The notes below the pieces were generated by a model. That model had not been told where the DNA came from, made no database searches, and was given only the letters and a program-made list of their open reading frames with translations. Shown here piece after piece: positions 21,388 through 32,612 of a stretch of 64,000 nt of DNA. This DNA is from Euclidia mi (lineage: Eukaryota; Arthropoda; Insecta; Lepidoptera; Erebidae), in the NCBI GenBank assembly GCA_944739405.2, contig OX123190.2, positions 60,345,805 to 60,409,804 on the forward strand. Reading direction: 5' to 3'. Made by a program: the position numbers and the translations under genes. Numbering within the stretch: the stretch's first letter is position 1; each line of letters starts with the position of its first letter.

Positions 21388-22079
21388 TTCCGTAGTAAGT
21401 TAACTTCTGACATGAAAAACATACTATTGCTAAAAAAAATCTGCAAGTGCTTTACAAACAAAACTAATTCCTATGAGACAAAATGAATTAACAATACAAG
21501 ATTTCGATAAACAAATCTCTGAGTTATTTGTCAACTTAACGATTTCGCAGGCCAATGGTAATTCAAGTAATTATAACTTGTTAAAACCGATTAATGAACA
21601 ATTCGCTATAAAGAAATTTGCCGATGGTCTGAGAAATTGACGTTTGAGCACAATAATCGCTTTACGTAATTTCAGTACTCTCAAAGACGCGATTCAAGCG
21701 GGCCAAGACGAGGAGTTGGAGTCAGTCGGAGTGTCCGCAGATATTTTGGGTATGTCAACGTCCAGAGAGATAAATAATAGATTTTTCAGAAGCAGAGGTC
21801 AGCATTTTCCTCAAGGTCACGGTAGATTTAACCAGCGAGCATCAACATGGCGTAGAGCTATCAACATACACCGAGGTGGTGGCAACCAATACCGCGGTGG
21901 TTACGGACCACGGCGTCAGCAGCAGGCATTTACACCCAGACGAAATAATAGAGGTAGGTCTTAATATAACTCCAATTTTTATCGAGGGAAGCAACAGATC
22001 AATATAACTACTGAACCAGAACCAGCACTGGCAACGACATCGAAGTCGCCTGAAACTGATTCCAAAAATATGTGTTTTC

Positions 22080-23291
22080 GAGACTATCGAACAAATTTTA
22101 TCATGCAGTAGTACTTATTTTATAGAGCTATCTTTAAACAATTACAATTACACTTGGTTACTTGACACCGGCGCTGCAATATCAGCGCTTAAGTATAAAC
22201 ATGTCGTAGAATACCGTATTCCATTTGTTAAACAATACTTATACATAAATGGTATTGGCGGCAAAGTAAGCACTGTAGGATACTGTTACTTGTTTTTATT
22301 TGTAGGTGGTCATCGCTTACACCATAAATTTTATCTGTTTGACTTCTTACCAATTATGGCGAATGGAATAATTGGAAGCGACTTTTTAACAAAGTATGAA
22401 TCAGTTTTAGATTTTAAAAACAATATTTTAACACTTTCGGTGGAGCGTGTGCAAATCAATATTCCCATATTATTACGTTCTAAAAGTTGACTATATATAC
22501 CAACTAGATGTGAATCAATACACTACATTGAGACTAATTTACAAGGTGAAGGAGTAGTTTGTGCCTCTCAAATTGCTGACGGAATATATTTAGCTAGCAC
22601 TATAGTCAAGACAGTTTGCGGTAGGATACCAATAAAAATATTAAATACAACCAAGAATACATTTAAATTGACTGAATTTAATCCGATGATTCATAGCGCT
22701 AATGACTATAATATATGTACTTTCCAGGAAACTAAAATAAATGCAGACCGAGTAAAGAAGGTGTTTTCCCAATTGCAATTAAATCATTTAAATAAAGAAG
22801 AACAAATTTGTATAGAAAACTTATGCGCAAAATATTCTGATATTTTTTATTTGGACGGTGATAAATTAACAACAACAAATATTTATGAACATGATATGAT
22901 ATTGAAACCAAACTCGTGTCCTGTGTTTAGTAAGCCCTATAGATTACCTCATTCTCAGAAAAACGAAATTCAAAATCAACTTGATAAGATATTAAAAGAT
23001 GGTTTTATTGAAAAATGTAGAAACGAATGGAGTAGCCCAGTATTATTAGTTCCGAAAAAGAATGCGAATGGATAAAAAAAATGGAGACTAGTAATAGATT
23101 ATCGGAAATTAAATAACTGCGAATAGGTTTCCACTTCCTAACATCACGGAAATTCTAGACTCTCTTTCAGGTTGCATTTATTTTTGTCATTTAGATTTAT
23201 ATCAAGGATTTTACAACGTAAACTTGGCAGATGATAGCAGAAAATATACGGCATTTCATGCGGGACAATATCAAATAACTAGGATGCCTAT
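22080..23291 (+). pseudogene. pol: Protease and RT N-terminal part of element A pol
   Basis: About 22095-22490 reads through a retroviral-type aspartic protease (WLLDTGAAISAL near 22155-22190; NGIIGSDFL near 22363). After a stop at 22489 the frame resumes with a connector and enters RT (FSKPYRLPHSQKNEIQNQL near 22927-22983; GFIEKCRNEWSSPVLLVPKK near 23001-23060), then loses frame at an A-run (23076-23083). The last visible RT piece is the FHAGQYQITRMP stretch at about 23250-23287, where a LINE is inserted. The protease DTGA motif is present. It is inactive through stops, frameshift and insertion. Confidence 0.8.
23281..23291. repeat. Target-site duplication AGGATGCCTAT, left
   Basis: The 11 bp recur at 24781-24791. 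Element A's RT reading continues across the pair when the LINE is ignored. Confidence 0.85.
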
Positions 23292-24780
23292 CGGGGAGCG
23301 CAGTTAACACCAGACGAACCAGAGATTCTTCGTTCGGAAGTAGAAAGCGCTATCACAGCCCTCAAATATGGAAAGGCATCAGGCAAAGATGGTATCCCTA
23401 CCGAACTGTTGAGGAACATGGGAGAGGCAGGAACAGACATAATGGTGGAAATATGTAATGATGTGTGGAGAAAGATTAGTTTCCCATGCGAGTAAAATCC
23501 TCCTGCACATCATTAATAAGCGCCTCAACCACTTTCTCCGAAGCCAAATACCGGAAGAACAGGCCGGCTTCGTGAAGGGCAAAGGAACAAGGGAACAGCT
23601 TCTTAACATCCGCCCAGTTATCGAAAAGAGCAGGGAGTTCAACTGTCCAGTAGTCTTATGTTTCATAGATTATACAAAAGCTTTTGAGAGCGTGCAATGG
23701 GATAAGTTGTGGAGTGTGTTAAGCGATATGTGAGCTCTCGAGCATTTAATTGACTTGATCCAACAACTATATGTTGAGAACCGCTCTTTTGTCAGAATCG
23801 GCACCGATTGTTCTAATGTGTTCGAAACCAAAATGTGAGTGTGACAGGGCTGCATCCTATCCCCGACCCTGTTTAATATATACGGGAAGTACATCATCCG
23901 CAAAGTACTCAAAAACTGGGACAAGGGATTTCCGATAGGAGGAAAGCGGATATCGAATCTCAGGAATGCCGATGACACGGTCCTTTTAGCGACGTCTACG
24001 GAAGATATGCAGGAGCTGTTTCAGAGACTCGAGACCGAGAGCAACTGCATGGGCCTCACAGTAAACAGAAGCAAGACGAAGTTAATGGTAGTTGACCGTG
24101 CCGAAAAACTCCCCAGCTCATCTAATATCATCCCAGGACTTGACATCGTTGACCACTATATATACTTGGGTGCACTAGTCTACAATGACGGCAGCTGCGT
24201 ACCGGAGATAAAGAGGCGTATTGGTATGGCTAAGGACGCGATGACTTGACTCAATGTCATCTGGAAGAAGAGGGGTATTACCAACACCACCAAGACCCGT
24301 CTAATACGCGCGCTAGTATTCCCCATATTCTTGTACGGTGTGGAAACATGGACAATACGAGTCAGAGAACGGCAAAGGATTGATGCATTCGAGATGTGGT
24401 GCTGGAGACGCATACTGAGGATACCCTGGATCGCCAAGCGCACCAATGCAACGATCCTTTCGCAGCTTCGTGTCCAAACACGCCTTTCCACCATCTGCCA
24501 GCAGCGCATATTAACCTATTTTGGCCACATAATGAGGAGGGGTGAAGAGAACCTTGAAAAGTTGATCGTTGTTGGGAACATGGAGGGTAAACGAGCCCGG
24601 GGATGGTCCCTAACCAGATGGAGCGATCAAGTGAGAAGCCCATCATCAACCACGTTTTGCTCTGTCGTCCGAGACGCGATGAACAGGCACCGGTGGAGGC
24701 AGATCAACGAAACCAGGTGCAAACCATCCACATCCACCGATGACCACGATCCTCTGTCATGAGGGACCGACCACAGAGAG
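23292..24780 (+). mobile_element. 5'-truncated LINE (RTE/CR1-like) inside element A's RT
   Basis: This 1489-bp insertion bounded by an 11-bp duplication contains the C-terminal half of a LINE pol in broken frames: ALKYGKASGKDGIPTELL (about 23357), EEQAGFVKGKGTREQLL (about 23549), FIDYTKAFESV (about 23663), ADDTVLLATS (about 23968) and the C-terminal KRRIGMAKDAMT, RILTYFGHIMRRGEENLEKL blocks. At least five stops or frame changes occur. The endonuclease is missing here; a matching-style endonuclease start lies at 28.05-28.5 kb. Confidence 0.85.
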
Positions 24781-24791
24781 AGGATGCCTAT
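24781..24791. repeat. Target-site duplication AGGATGCCTAT, right
   Basis: Partner of 23281-23291; marks the LINE's 3' edge. Confidence 0.85.
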
Positions 24792-25008
24792 GGGGTTAAA
24801 AACTAGTCCAGCAGCCTTTTCACGTATGATGACGATGGCTATGGCAGGCTTGAATTACGAGAAATGCTTGGTTTACCAGGATGACCTTTTAGTATTTGGG
24901 CGCAATTTAAATGAAACTATGAAAATTTGCAACATGTGTTCGAAAGAATTAGACAAGTAAATTTAAAGCTAAATCAAAACAGTTATTGTATCTCGGACAT
25001 ATAGTAAA
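24792..25008 (+). pseudogene. pol: RT catalytic segment of element A pol
   Basis: This continues the RT after the LINE: LKTSPAAFSRMM then a catalytic box VYQDDLLVFG at about 24871-24900 with both aspartates present. The frame breaks at TAA 24958-24960 and homology ends near 25008, before RNase H. Confidence 0.7.
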
Positions 25009-25686
25009 GCCACTAACTTCAGTCCCCGCGCGTCCGTTTTACTGTTAAGTAAACTTTATTCACATTACATTGCCGCGTTTGCTTCGGACGTTTGATCTGA
25101 CGTTGTGTATTAGGAGATGATGAATATCGCACAAGCGATACTGTCGCGCATCGCTTGGACTTCGTGATACAGGCAACGTCACAGTAGGTATTAAAAAGTC
25201 GGCACGCTTGGTTTCAATACAAATCGTGATAGTTGCGTTATCTATGTAGATCTATATCTGTGCATAAACATTTCTAGGCATAGAGATTTTACGTTGTCTG
25301 TGAATGAAATCGTCAGAATGAACTTAAACAAAAACAATTAAACGTTACGGTAGTCTGAAAACGCAATTTATTTTTTAGGTATAAATAATTTTCTGCCATC
25401 TGATATTCTGCACGCGCTTTTTCGAGATGCCGGCAGCGAGAAGAGCGTTGCAATCCTATAAACTTGTAACTTTAACACCAACCCCTTCCTGATAACTAAA
25501 AATTTAATTTTCTCCTCTGATAAAAAGATGTTAAGCCCAAGAATGTATCATTTCAATGAACTAACGCCAAATGTTGACACTCTAGGCGTCAGTACCTCAA
25601 AACATTAAAAGATCCGGTTGACAGCGCATAATATCGATAAAAACCCGATCCATTGACATATTAGTTTCCAATGACACGTATCTATG

Positions 25687-25902
25687 TATAGGTCGGTTCA
25701 CGAAAGTTGACCAGAAATGGCGGCCGTCGCGCATATGTACATTCGTGCACCAATGGCCTGGCTCCATTCTTGACGCATTTAGGGAATGCGTCAAGAACGG
25801 AGCCACACCATTGGCATTCCACCCGCGCCTCACCCCGCACCTCCACGGAGACCTAAAAAATGATTTCTGCGCAGTGGTCATCTTTCGTGAACCCGACCTA
25901 TA
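25687..25902. mobile_element. Palindromic MITE with TA duplication
   Basis: Terminal arms 25687-25713 and 25875-25902 are reverse complements (TATAGGTCGGTTCACGAAAG at one end) with one mismatch and one extra base. TA at both ends suggests a Tc1/mariner-type target duplication. Inside, a second hairpin spans 25750-25814 with 30-bp arms (about 26 paired) around the loop TAGGG. Confidence 0.75.
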
Positions 25903-26434
25903 CCGTTGCGCTCATCGATTTGAAATTATTTGTTTTTGACAGAACTATCGCTAAGTCACTTAGTAAAATTCTTTGTTTACAAAATGTCTATGTTCTCGTG
26001 ACACGGATTCTAGATGATAATGACATTTAAATTAGAAGAATACCAATTCTGATTCAATTTAAAATCTAACCTCATTTCGTTCAAAATATAATTTCAATGT
26101 CATATAAAATACGAGAATTGGCCTTATCTATGTAAAATTTTATAAAAAGAGGGATTTATATCATCGCACACTGTGTGAAATAATTTTAGGTGAATATGTA
26201 TTGTATAATTACAATATTTTGTAAATACAAATCAACATATAGTATATTTTTTTCTTTCTTTTAATTAATTAAGTATTTTCTTTTACCCGACTCTTTTGGT
26301 TTTGTATTTAGTGTCATTCGTGGGTTTTCATGCATTAATAACAAAATAAATGTATATTTGAAATGTAACAATTATGTAGATGACAATTATAAATTATTTC
26401 TATCATATAATAAAACTGCGCCAATAGTTATTTG

Positions 26435-26585
26435 TGCAACAAGAGAGCAAAGTTGTTTTTTGTTTCGAGTGCTGATTTTGAGTCCCGAGCAAGCGAAGCG
26501 AGCGTAGCGAGTGAATCAAAGTTAGAATCCTGAGCGTAGTGAGGAACTCAACAGCAAGAGATGCAAAAAACTTTGCTCTCGTGTA
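26435..26585. repeat. Inverted-repeat segment ending in GAGAGCAAAGTT words
   Basis: GAGAGCAAAGTTG near 26441 and its reverse complement near 26570 enclose a segment with GCAAGCGAAGCGAGCG-type repeats. It is probably a non-autonomous element; class unknown. Confidence 0.4.
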
Positions 26586-27689
26586 GCACACATCACTTTT
26601 CACCACAGCAGTGAGAACACATATTACTTAGGATACATCAAAATTAACAGGAATAAATTGAAAACAAAATTCTGCATTAATCACTTGTTGTTTTAACTCT
26701 TCTGGTGTTAAAGTACAGTCATCGTCGCTAGTTTCATTCATCTTTTTAGAGTAAGTATTTTATATTAATATAATTTAACACGTTACGCTATCAGCATCAG
26801 CGATATGTTTACCACAGACTATAGGATACTACGTATATGTTTACTTTATTTCCGCAATTTTTTAAATCGCGTTTTGATACCGCGTCCCTGATGTTTATTT
26901 TTCAAATGTTTGATTAATGATATTTACTTATCATTGTTGAAATTCCAAATAAAAATGTATTGATTAAATACCAATTTTATACTATTAATTAGACTTATTT
27001 TTATTAAAATCCAATAATATATTAAACATATAAACATAACATTTAAAAAACAACATAATTTCTTTATATATAAAGATAGTTGTATATCTTTAAATTTTGG
27101 GGTATAACGCGTTTCCGAACGTGTTTTCTTTGAGATCGAATTCGAAAATCGAATTTCGAAGAAGTTTTTTTTTTCACTCGCTTTTTTATATGCATGTGAA
27201 AGAGACAGAGCACAGTAAAATTCGAATGTTTTAAATTTATGGCTGAACAATGTCAATTCGTGACACTGAAGATTAAAAAATTAAAAAGCTACTTTGCCTC
27301 ACGCTCGAATCCAAATCGCGTTTTGTTCACTGTTGTCTCGCAGCAAAAGCGGCATGTTTGAGCTGCTGTGGTGAAAATTATTATAAATAGTCGTTGTTAT
27401 CCTAAAGAACATCATCCTACTAAACAAATATGTAATATCTATCTTTATTTGATACCTTTAAATGCATGTGCATTGAAAATAATTAATTTGAATACTTTCA
27501 TATCATAATCGACGTATTACATAAACGAATACTGTTCATGTATGGCAAAAAGGATCAAGATTATTATTCCACGCGATACCGTCATAGTGCGCCGGGTCTC
27601 GCATGCGCGGTGTGCGGGCGACCGCGGTGCTATAAAAACCTAAACTCGAGCCGCCGGTCGAGGCGTATACGCTCTTAAGTGAAATAAAA

Positions 27690-28050
27690 CATTTTAAAGG
27701 TATGCGCTGGTATATTTTAAATAATGTACAAAGAATAGACGACAAAGATGACAGAAAGGTGATTCTAAACGACTACTATCTCTTGCCCACAAGTGGCCAC
27801 GCGGGCATGAGAAGGACGTTAAATAATATCAAAAAATATTTTTATTGGCCCGGACTAGATCGTGAAGTTAGAGTATTTGTAAGGAAATGTGATAAATGTC
27901 AAAAACAAAAAAAATGCTCTTAATATAAAAGAACCTATGCTTATTACATTCAAGGCTACGTCAGCATTTGAAAAAGTTTATTAAGATTTAGTTGGACCTC
28001 TAGATAAGGATTGCTATAATCATTGTTACATTTTAACATTGCTCAGCTGG
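27690..28050 (+). pseudogene. pol: Integrase N-terminal fragment of element A
   Basis: The frame at 27702-27923 contains the integrase zinc-binding module: HAGMRRTLNNIKKYFYWPGL followed by CDKCQKQK, giving the HHCC pattern. Further integrase sequence (DLVGPLDKDCYNHCYIL) follows to about 28040 after stops. Style and divergence match element A rather than B. It is cut off by a LINE endonuclease fragment. Confidence 0.8.
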
Positions 28051-28515
28051 AGAGGGGGCTAGAAAAGGTGCCCTAAAAATTGCTCACCCCATTCACTAGG
28101 ACGGTAGCAACCGCGGCTGCCTCCGCATCGATAAATTCGCGGTCGACGCAACAGAAAAAATGAGAAACAACATAAAACTTCGGACTTGACGCTTGGCGCG
28201 TGGAACGTGCGTACACTCATTGATCGAGATAACAGTGCCTGTCCAGAGCGCAAAATGGCCATAATTGCTCGGGAACTCCATCACTATGAAATAGATGTGG
28301 CTGCTCGCAGTGAAACACACCTAGCTGATGAAGGAGAGCTGGTAGAACATGGTGGGGGGTATACTTTCTTCTGGAAAGGACGTGCTGCCTCTGAATCGCG
28401 ACGGTCGGGCGTTGGATTTGCGATCAATAATAAGCTTGTCAAGGGTCTCCAAGAATGTCCGGTCCACATTTCGGATCGCATTACCACGTTGCGCATACAC
28501 CTGGATTTGAACGAA
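28045..28515 (+). mobile_element. LINE 5' part with endonuclease start
   Basis: The leader segment at 28045-28185 is followed by a frame at 28186-28554 reading TLGAWNVRTLIDRDN, HYEIDVAARSETHL and RSGVGFAINNKLV. This is the N-terminal half of the endonuclease/exonuclease/phosphatase fold that nicks target DNA in RTE/CR1-type LINEs. In the ETHL motif the glutamate is present. Homology ends about 28515. Since LINEs are normally 5'-truncated, a 5' fragment without its 3' end implies a later deletion or recombination. Confidence 0.75.
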
Positions 28516-28619
28516 ATGAGGTTAGATTTTAAATTCTCCTTTGATTTGAGGTAGCCGGCTCCTCACCTCTAATCGCAACCTCGTAAGCTAACTCGCTTTT
28601 ATTTAACAGAAAGTATTTT

Positions 28620-29378
28620 ATGGGGTGTGAGCCCATTGTGTATGTAATAAATAAGCTGCGTAAGTATACACTACACACTACACTTAGTGTGCAAGCGTTC
28701 CGCCCTTACAATTGGCCTACTTTACGATTAGGCGTAAAAGTTCGACCGTTAGGACTAATTAGAAAAACGTTAGATTCAAATTTGCGAACTACTATCCGCC
28801 GACGTACTCAAGGTGCTACCGAAACTATAATTATTTATCTCTCGATAATGAATCAGCTGTTCGCTAGGCTGTCACCGTCAAAGCGATTGTCCGAACGTGA
28901 AAAGTTAGACATCCTATTGCATAACATACGTCCATGCTACTCACTAGTGCTAGCTCCGTCAATATCTTCAATAGACAGTATAGCAACACTGCAGACGTTA
29001 TGTTTAAACTACGAACGGATGAAATGTTTGAACTCTCAATTCCGCGAACCGTATTACAGTAACGACACGTTGGCACCAGACCTAGCTTACAGTCACAAAC
29101 CTAATAACCGAGCGCGTAATAATTCCTACAATAATTATCCCGTTGCTACTATAGAGGGTACGTCCGAATACACTGAGAACAACGAACCTAGCAAACCTAA
29201 GTCTAAACCTAGCTCTGTCGTTCTAGTCACGTCCAAGTACTGCCCGCGCTGCGGTATCAATGATCACAGTTTGAATGAATGCAAACGCGATCGCTTCGCA
29301 ATTTGCTTCAAGTGCGGCCATAGGGATGTGACATTCCCTAACTGCCCGAACTGTAAATCGACGAAACCAAAAAACTAG
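28620..29378 (+). pseudogene. gag: gag of element B (N-terminus uncertain)
   Basis: From about 28830 the frame resembles gypsy gag (YLSIMNQLFARLSPSKRLSE, EKLDILLHNIRPCY) and ends with cysteine/histidine clusters near residues 210-248 (CPRCGINDHSLNEC, CFKCGH, CPNCK) that would bind RNA. The first ~65 residues look unlike gag, so the ATG at 28620 is not trusted; the true N-terminus was probably lost with the 5' LTR. Stop at 29376-29378, just before the pol frame, which lies in another phase. Confidence 0.75.
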
Positions 29379-29395
29379 TTGGTCAGGGTCGGGGC

Positions 29396-30748
29396 GTGTC
29401 AAAATCTAAATTAGGTTCTACAACCTATTCAACCAATTTTGACAAAGATGATTGGAGAAATTGGCTAAACACTCTAAAAGTGTATTTCTCTAGTTATTCC
29501 GTCGCCTCGATCCTGGATAATAAACCTAAAAATGACCTACGGCCCTATGTTAACGTAACAATTAACAGTTTACCTATTTGTGGATTGCTCGATTCCGGTT
29601 CAGCCATTACAATTTTAGGTAACAACTCCCATCTGGAGGTAATTACTAAAACCGGGTTAGAAATACAGCAGTGTCACAACACTAATTCCATTCGGACCGC
29701 GAATGGAAATATATTGTTGCCGCGCGGTCTTATCAACTTACCCACTACTTTTAATAATCAAACCCACTTATTGAAAGCTTATATTATTCCAGAAGTTACA
29801 AGTAATTTAATTTTAGGCATCGATTTCTGGAAACTATTCAAATTACTGCCTAAGCATATCGCATCCGTATGCATGTCCAAAACATTGCCGTGTAGTGTGT
29901 TAAGTGAAAATAAGCCGAGTAACACGAACGTATTGCAATCTTTTAGTGAGTTGAGTGAGTCACAACAAAGAACGGCTAAGTTAATTATAAAGCAATACGA
30001 GTCGATTTCTACTGAAAAAACCAGTTTAGGACGAACTCACTTAATAGAACATGCAATAGACACTGGCGATCCTGCGCCGATACGCCAAAGATATTATAGG
30101 TTACCGCCGGCGAAATTAAAAATAATTATTGACGAATTAGACGAAATGCTTGCATTGGGAGTGATAGAAAAATGCGAAAGTCCGTGGTCGTCACCAATTT
30201 TACTAACGCCTAAGAAGGACGGTAAACTAAGGTTTTGTTTAGATAGTCGGAAACTTAATTCTATTACTAAAAAAGACGCGTACAAACTACCTTACGTATC
30301 CGAAATTTTTGACAACCTTAGGAACGCTAGATATCTAAGTAGTATAGACTTATCTAAGTCCTTTTGGCAGACGCCTCTTCGCGAATGTGATCGTGATAAG
30401 ACTGCGTTCTATGTGCCTACTAGAGGAACATTTAGATTTGTGACTATGCCGTTTGGTTTAACGAATGCGCCTGCGACACAACAGCGTTTGGTGGATCACT
30501 TGTTTACGAACAGTCCTGAGTTCGAAAACTCTGTATTCGTTTTTTTAGATGATATCGTGCTTATATCGCCATCTTTTAATGCTCATGTGTCACTTTTAAA
30601 TAAAGTTTACGAAAAATTAATATCGGCCAACCTTACAATAAACTTAGAAAAATCTAAATTCTTCCGTGATGAATTTAAGTACTTGGGCTACGTAGTAAAC
30701 TCTAAAGGATTACAAGTAGACCCATGTAAGGTGGAAGCCATTCTTTAA
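29396..30748 (+). pseudogene. pol: pol of element B: protease and reverse transcriptase
   Basis: Aspartic protease with GLLDSGSAITILG at residues 62-74 and NLILGIDFW near 137. Reverse transcriptase from about 220: YRLPPAKLKIIIDEL, SPWSSPILLTPKKDGKLRFC, DLSKSFWQTPL, FGLTNAPATQQRL, and the catalytic FLDDIVLIS near 383 with both aspartates present. The frame ends at TAA 30746-30748. The same phase continues with typical RT/RNase H connection sequence (KRFLGIASWYRRFIPNF), so this is a premature stop, not the natural end. Confidence 0.9.
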
Positions 30749-31774
30749 TATGCTACGCCTAAGAATAAAAAAAATGTCAAAAGGTTCTTAGGCATTGCAT
30801 CATGGTATCGGCGATTTATACCTAATTTTAGTACTATTGCCGGTCCTTTGAACAAACTTACCTCTACCGGTAAGAAAGCCGCACCATTTTAGTGGTCGGT
30901 GGAAGCTGATGACTCGTTTTGTAAACTAAAACAATTGTTAAGTTCCGCACCTATATCATCGTGTCCCGATTACGAGAAACCTTTTCAAGTTCACACAGAT
31001 GCGAGTGCGAGCGGCATCGGTGGGTTACTTACACAAGAAATAGATGGCGTGGAACTACCTATCGCTTACATGTGTAGGTCACTAAATGCACAGGAACAAA
31101 ACTACAGTATAACAGAACGGGAGACATTAGCAGTTCTAACGGCCCTTGAATATTGGCGCTGTTATTTAGATAACGGGTTAAAGTTCGTTGTGTATACTGA
31201 CCATTCTGCACTGAAATGGTTCCTAAACTTGAGCAACCCAACTGGTAGATTAGCTCGGTGGTCGGTTCGTCTGTCAGCATTAAACTTCGAAATAAAGCAT
31301 CGGCGCGGCGCGGATAATATTATAGCCGATGCGTTATCACGATCCCTACCTGTAAATATAATTAACGCGAATAATAATATCGTGAATGACCCTAATGTTG
31401 ACACTGACCAATGGTATTCAGCCACCTACAATGGTTGTTTATCTTCACCTAATGACTATCCAGACTATTCTATTAAAAATAATAAATTGTATCGTTTGAT
31501 TAAATCTAGGTGTATGCTACGTAAGGAGTTCGAATGGAAAGAAGTACTACCTTATTTTGATCGAAATAATGCCATATTAGAGAACCATGCCGAACCCACT
31601 TCGGGGCATTTCGGTATATTTAAAACTTACAAGCGCTTAGCACTGCGTTACTATTGGCCCAAAATGCGCGATGACGTAGTTAAGTTCATAAATTCTTGCG
31701 ACACTTGTATCGCGCACAAACATCAGAACCATGCACCATTGGGAACCATGGGACGACCCAAAGTGTGGATTTGA
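30749..31774 (+). pseudogene. pol: pol of element B: RNase H and integrase zinc domain
   Basis: Same phase as the preceding RT, with a second stop TAG at 30890-30892. RNase H motifs: VHTDASASGIGGLL, ITERETLAVLTALEYWRCYL, YTDHSALKWFL. The integrase HHCC module follows (HFGIFKTYKRLALRYYWPKM, CDTCIAHK). The frame is lost near 31760-31770, where integrase core continues one phase away. Confidence 0.9.
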
Positions 31775-32238
31775 AAACCATTAGTGTAGATTTGGTGGGG
31801 CCACTACCCGTCACAAGAAAACAAAACGCCTACATCTTTGTTGTAACTTGTTGTTTTAGTAAATACTGTCTACTTTTTCCTATCAGGCGCGCAACTGCTG
31901 AAATAATAACTAATATTTTGGAAGAAAAAATATTTTTAGTTCATGGTATACCATCTACAATTATATTGGACAATGGTAAACAGTTTGTCAGTGCTACTTT
32001 AAAAGCTATGTTGCGCAAGTACAAAATCCCTAATCTTCATTATACTCCTAAATATTCCCCACATGTCAATACGGTCGAACGCTATAATAAAACCATTGGT
32101 TCTACCTTAGCGGCGTTTGTAGGAAATGACCAGAGATTATGGGACACTCTCGTACCTAAGGTGCAGTTTGCATTAAATACTGCAGTTAATGAAGTCACGG
32201 GCTATAACCTAGTTTTTAAGTCTATGGACGTGAACTAG
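31760..32238 (+). pseudogene. pol: pol of element B: integrase core
   Basis: Frame-shifted continuation (frame open 31696-32238): ISVDLVGPLPV with the first catalytic aspartate, ILDNGKQFVSATL with the second, and YSPHVNTVERYNKTIGS with the catalytic glutamate, so the DDE triad is visible. It ends at TAG 32236-32238 because of another frameshift near 32215-32225. Confidence 0.88.
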
Positions 32239-32612
32239 TTCCATGCGGCTCACACTATGTCGACACAGACGCTGATGATATAGTATACATACCTAGGGAC
32301 GATTACGCAGAAAACATAGGTCACTTATCAGGCATATTTGACAAAGTTCAGGCACTCCTCAGTCAAGCTCATGCTAGGAATTCCCAAACGTATAATTTAC
32401 ACCGTAAACCAGCTGAGTTTAATGTGGGAGACACTGTGTGGAAAAGGACTTTTTATCAGAGCGACAATGATAAGTCCTTTTGTAAGAAACTAGCCCCTAA
32501 ATTCGTGAAGTGCACTGTGATTAATAAAAAGTCGCCTCTCGTTTACGAGTTGTCGGACGCGTCTGGAAATTCTATTGGGTTTTGGTACATTAAGGACCTA
32601 AAACTCATACAC
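32239..32612 (+). pseudogene. pol: pol of element B: integrase C-terminus, cut by element C
   Basis: Downstream of the second frameshift the product continues (DDIVYIPRDDYAENIGHLSG, FNVGDTVWKRTFYQ, APKFVKCTVINKKSPLVYEL), a chromodomain-like/GPY-type integrase tail. Element C enters at 32612/32613. The apparent frame end at 32624 lies inside C's LTR. The host's own last codons are at 40139-40153. Confidence 0.85.
32608..32612. repeat. Target-site duplication TACAC, left
   Basis: TACAC abuts the TG of element C's 5' LTR and recurs right after the CA of its 3' LTR (40139-40143). Five bases is the usual BEL/Pao duplication length. Confidence 0.9.

Larger units (their letters stand above)
20334..21964 (+). 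pseudogene. gag: gag of element A, interrupted by a SINE and a MITE
   Basis: The frame begins ATG at 20334 (MAENLETLCKEIKEV), is cut at 20708 by a SINE, resumes at 21119 (EYYASTLETAEQ), is cut again by a MITE at 21256-21387, and resumes through a segment with DFDKQISELF and FADGLRN (ending in a TGA at 21638-21640) into a glycine/arginine-rich tail (21790-21960; RGGGNQYRGGYGP). The RG-rich tail replaces zinc knuckles, an arrangement known in some gypsy lineages. Start chosen as the first ATG after the leader. Several stops besides the insertions make it non-functional. Confidence 0.75.
25009..27690. other. 2.7 kb of unrelated DNA replacing part of element A
   Basis: Element A's pol stops near 25008 and integrase resumes near 27700. 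Between them I see no pol remnant. Contents: a MITE (25687-25902), a segment with inverted GAGAGCAAAGTT/AACTTTGCTCTC words and repeated GAGCG/GCGAAGCGAG motifs (26435-26585), TTTTCACCACAGCAG at 26597 and inverted at 27363, and a GC-rich promoter-like stretch with CTATAAAA (27580-27690). Frames such as 26924-27256 (minus) show no domain. It may be several stacked insertions. Confidence 0.4.
18721..28050 (+). mobile_element. Ty3/gypsy retrotransposon A (412/mdg1-like), broken and truncated
   Basis: Order on the plus strand: LTR end with AATAAA (18738-18743), primer site (18801), small membrane ORF (19012-19290), gag (20334-21964 with insertions), protease, RT and integrase zinc-binding pieces. 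Insertions: solo LTR (19516-20236), SINE (20709-21118), MITE (21256-21387), LINE (23292-24780), and 2.7 kb of other DNA (about 25010-27690) in place of the RT end and RNase H. It stops at about 28050 in the integrase; no 3' LTR is present. 412/mdg1 placement is inferred from primer site, small leading ORF and RT style. Confidence 0.8.

Noticed and set aside
26924..27256. 110-codon minus-strand gene
   Set aside because: Low-complexity lysine/phenylalanine-rich product in AT-rich DNA; no domain.
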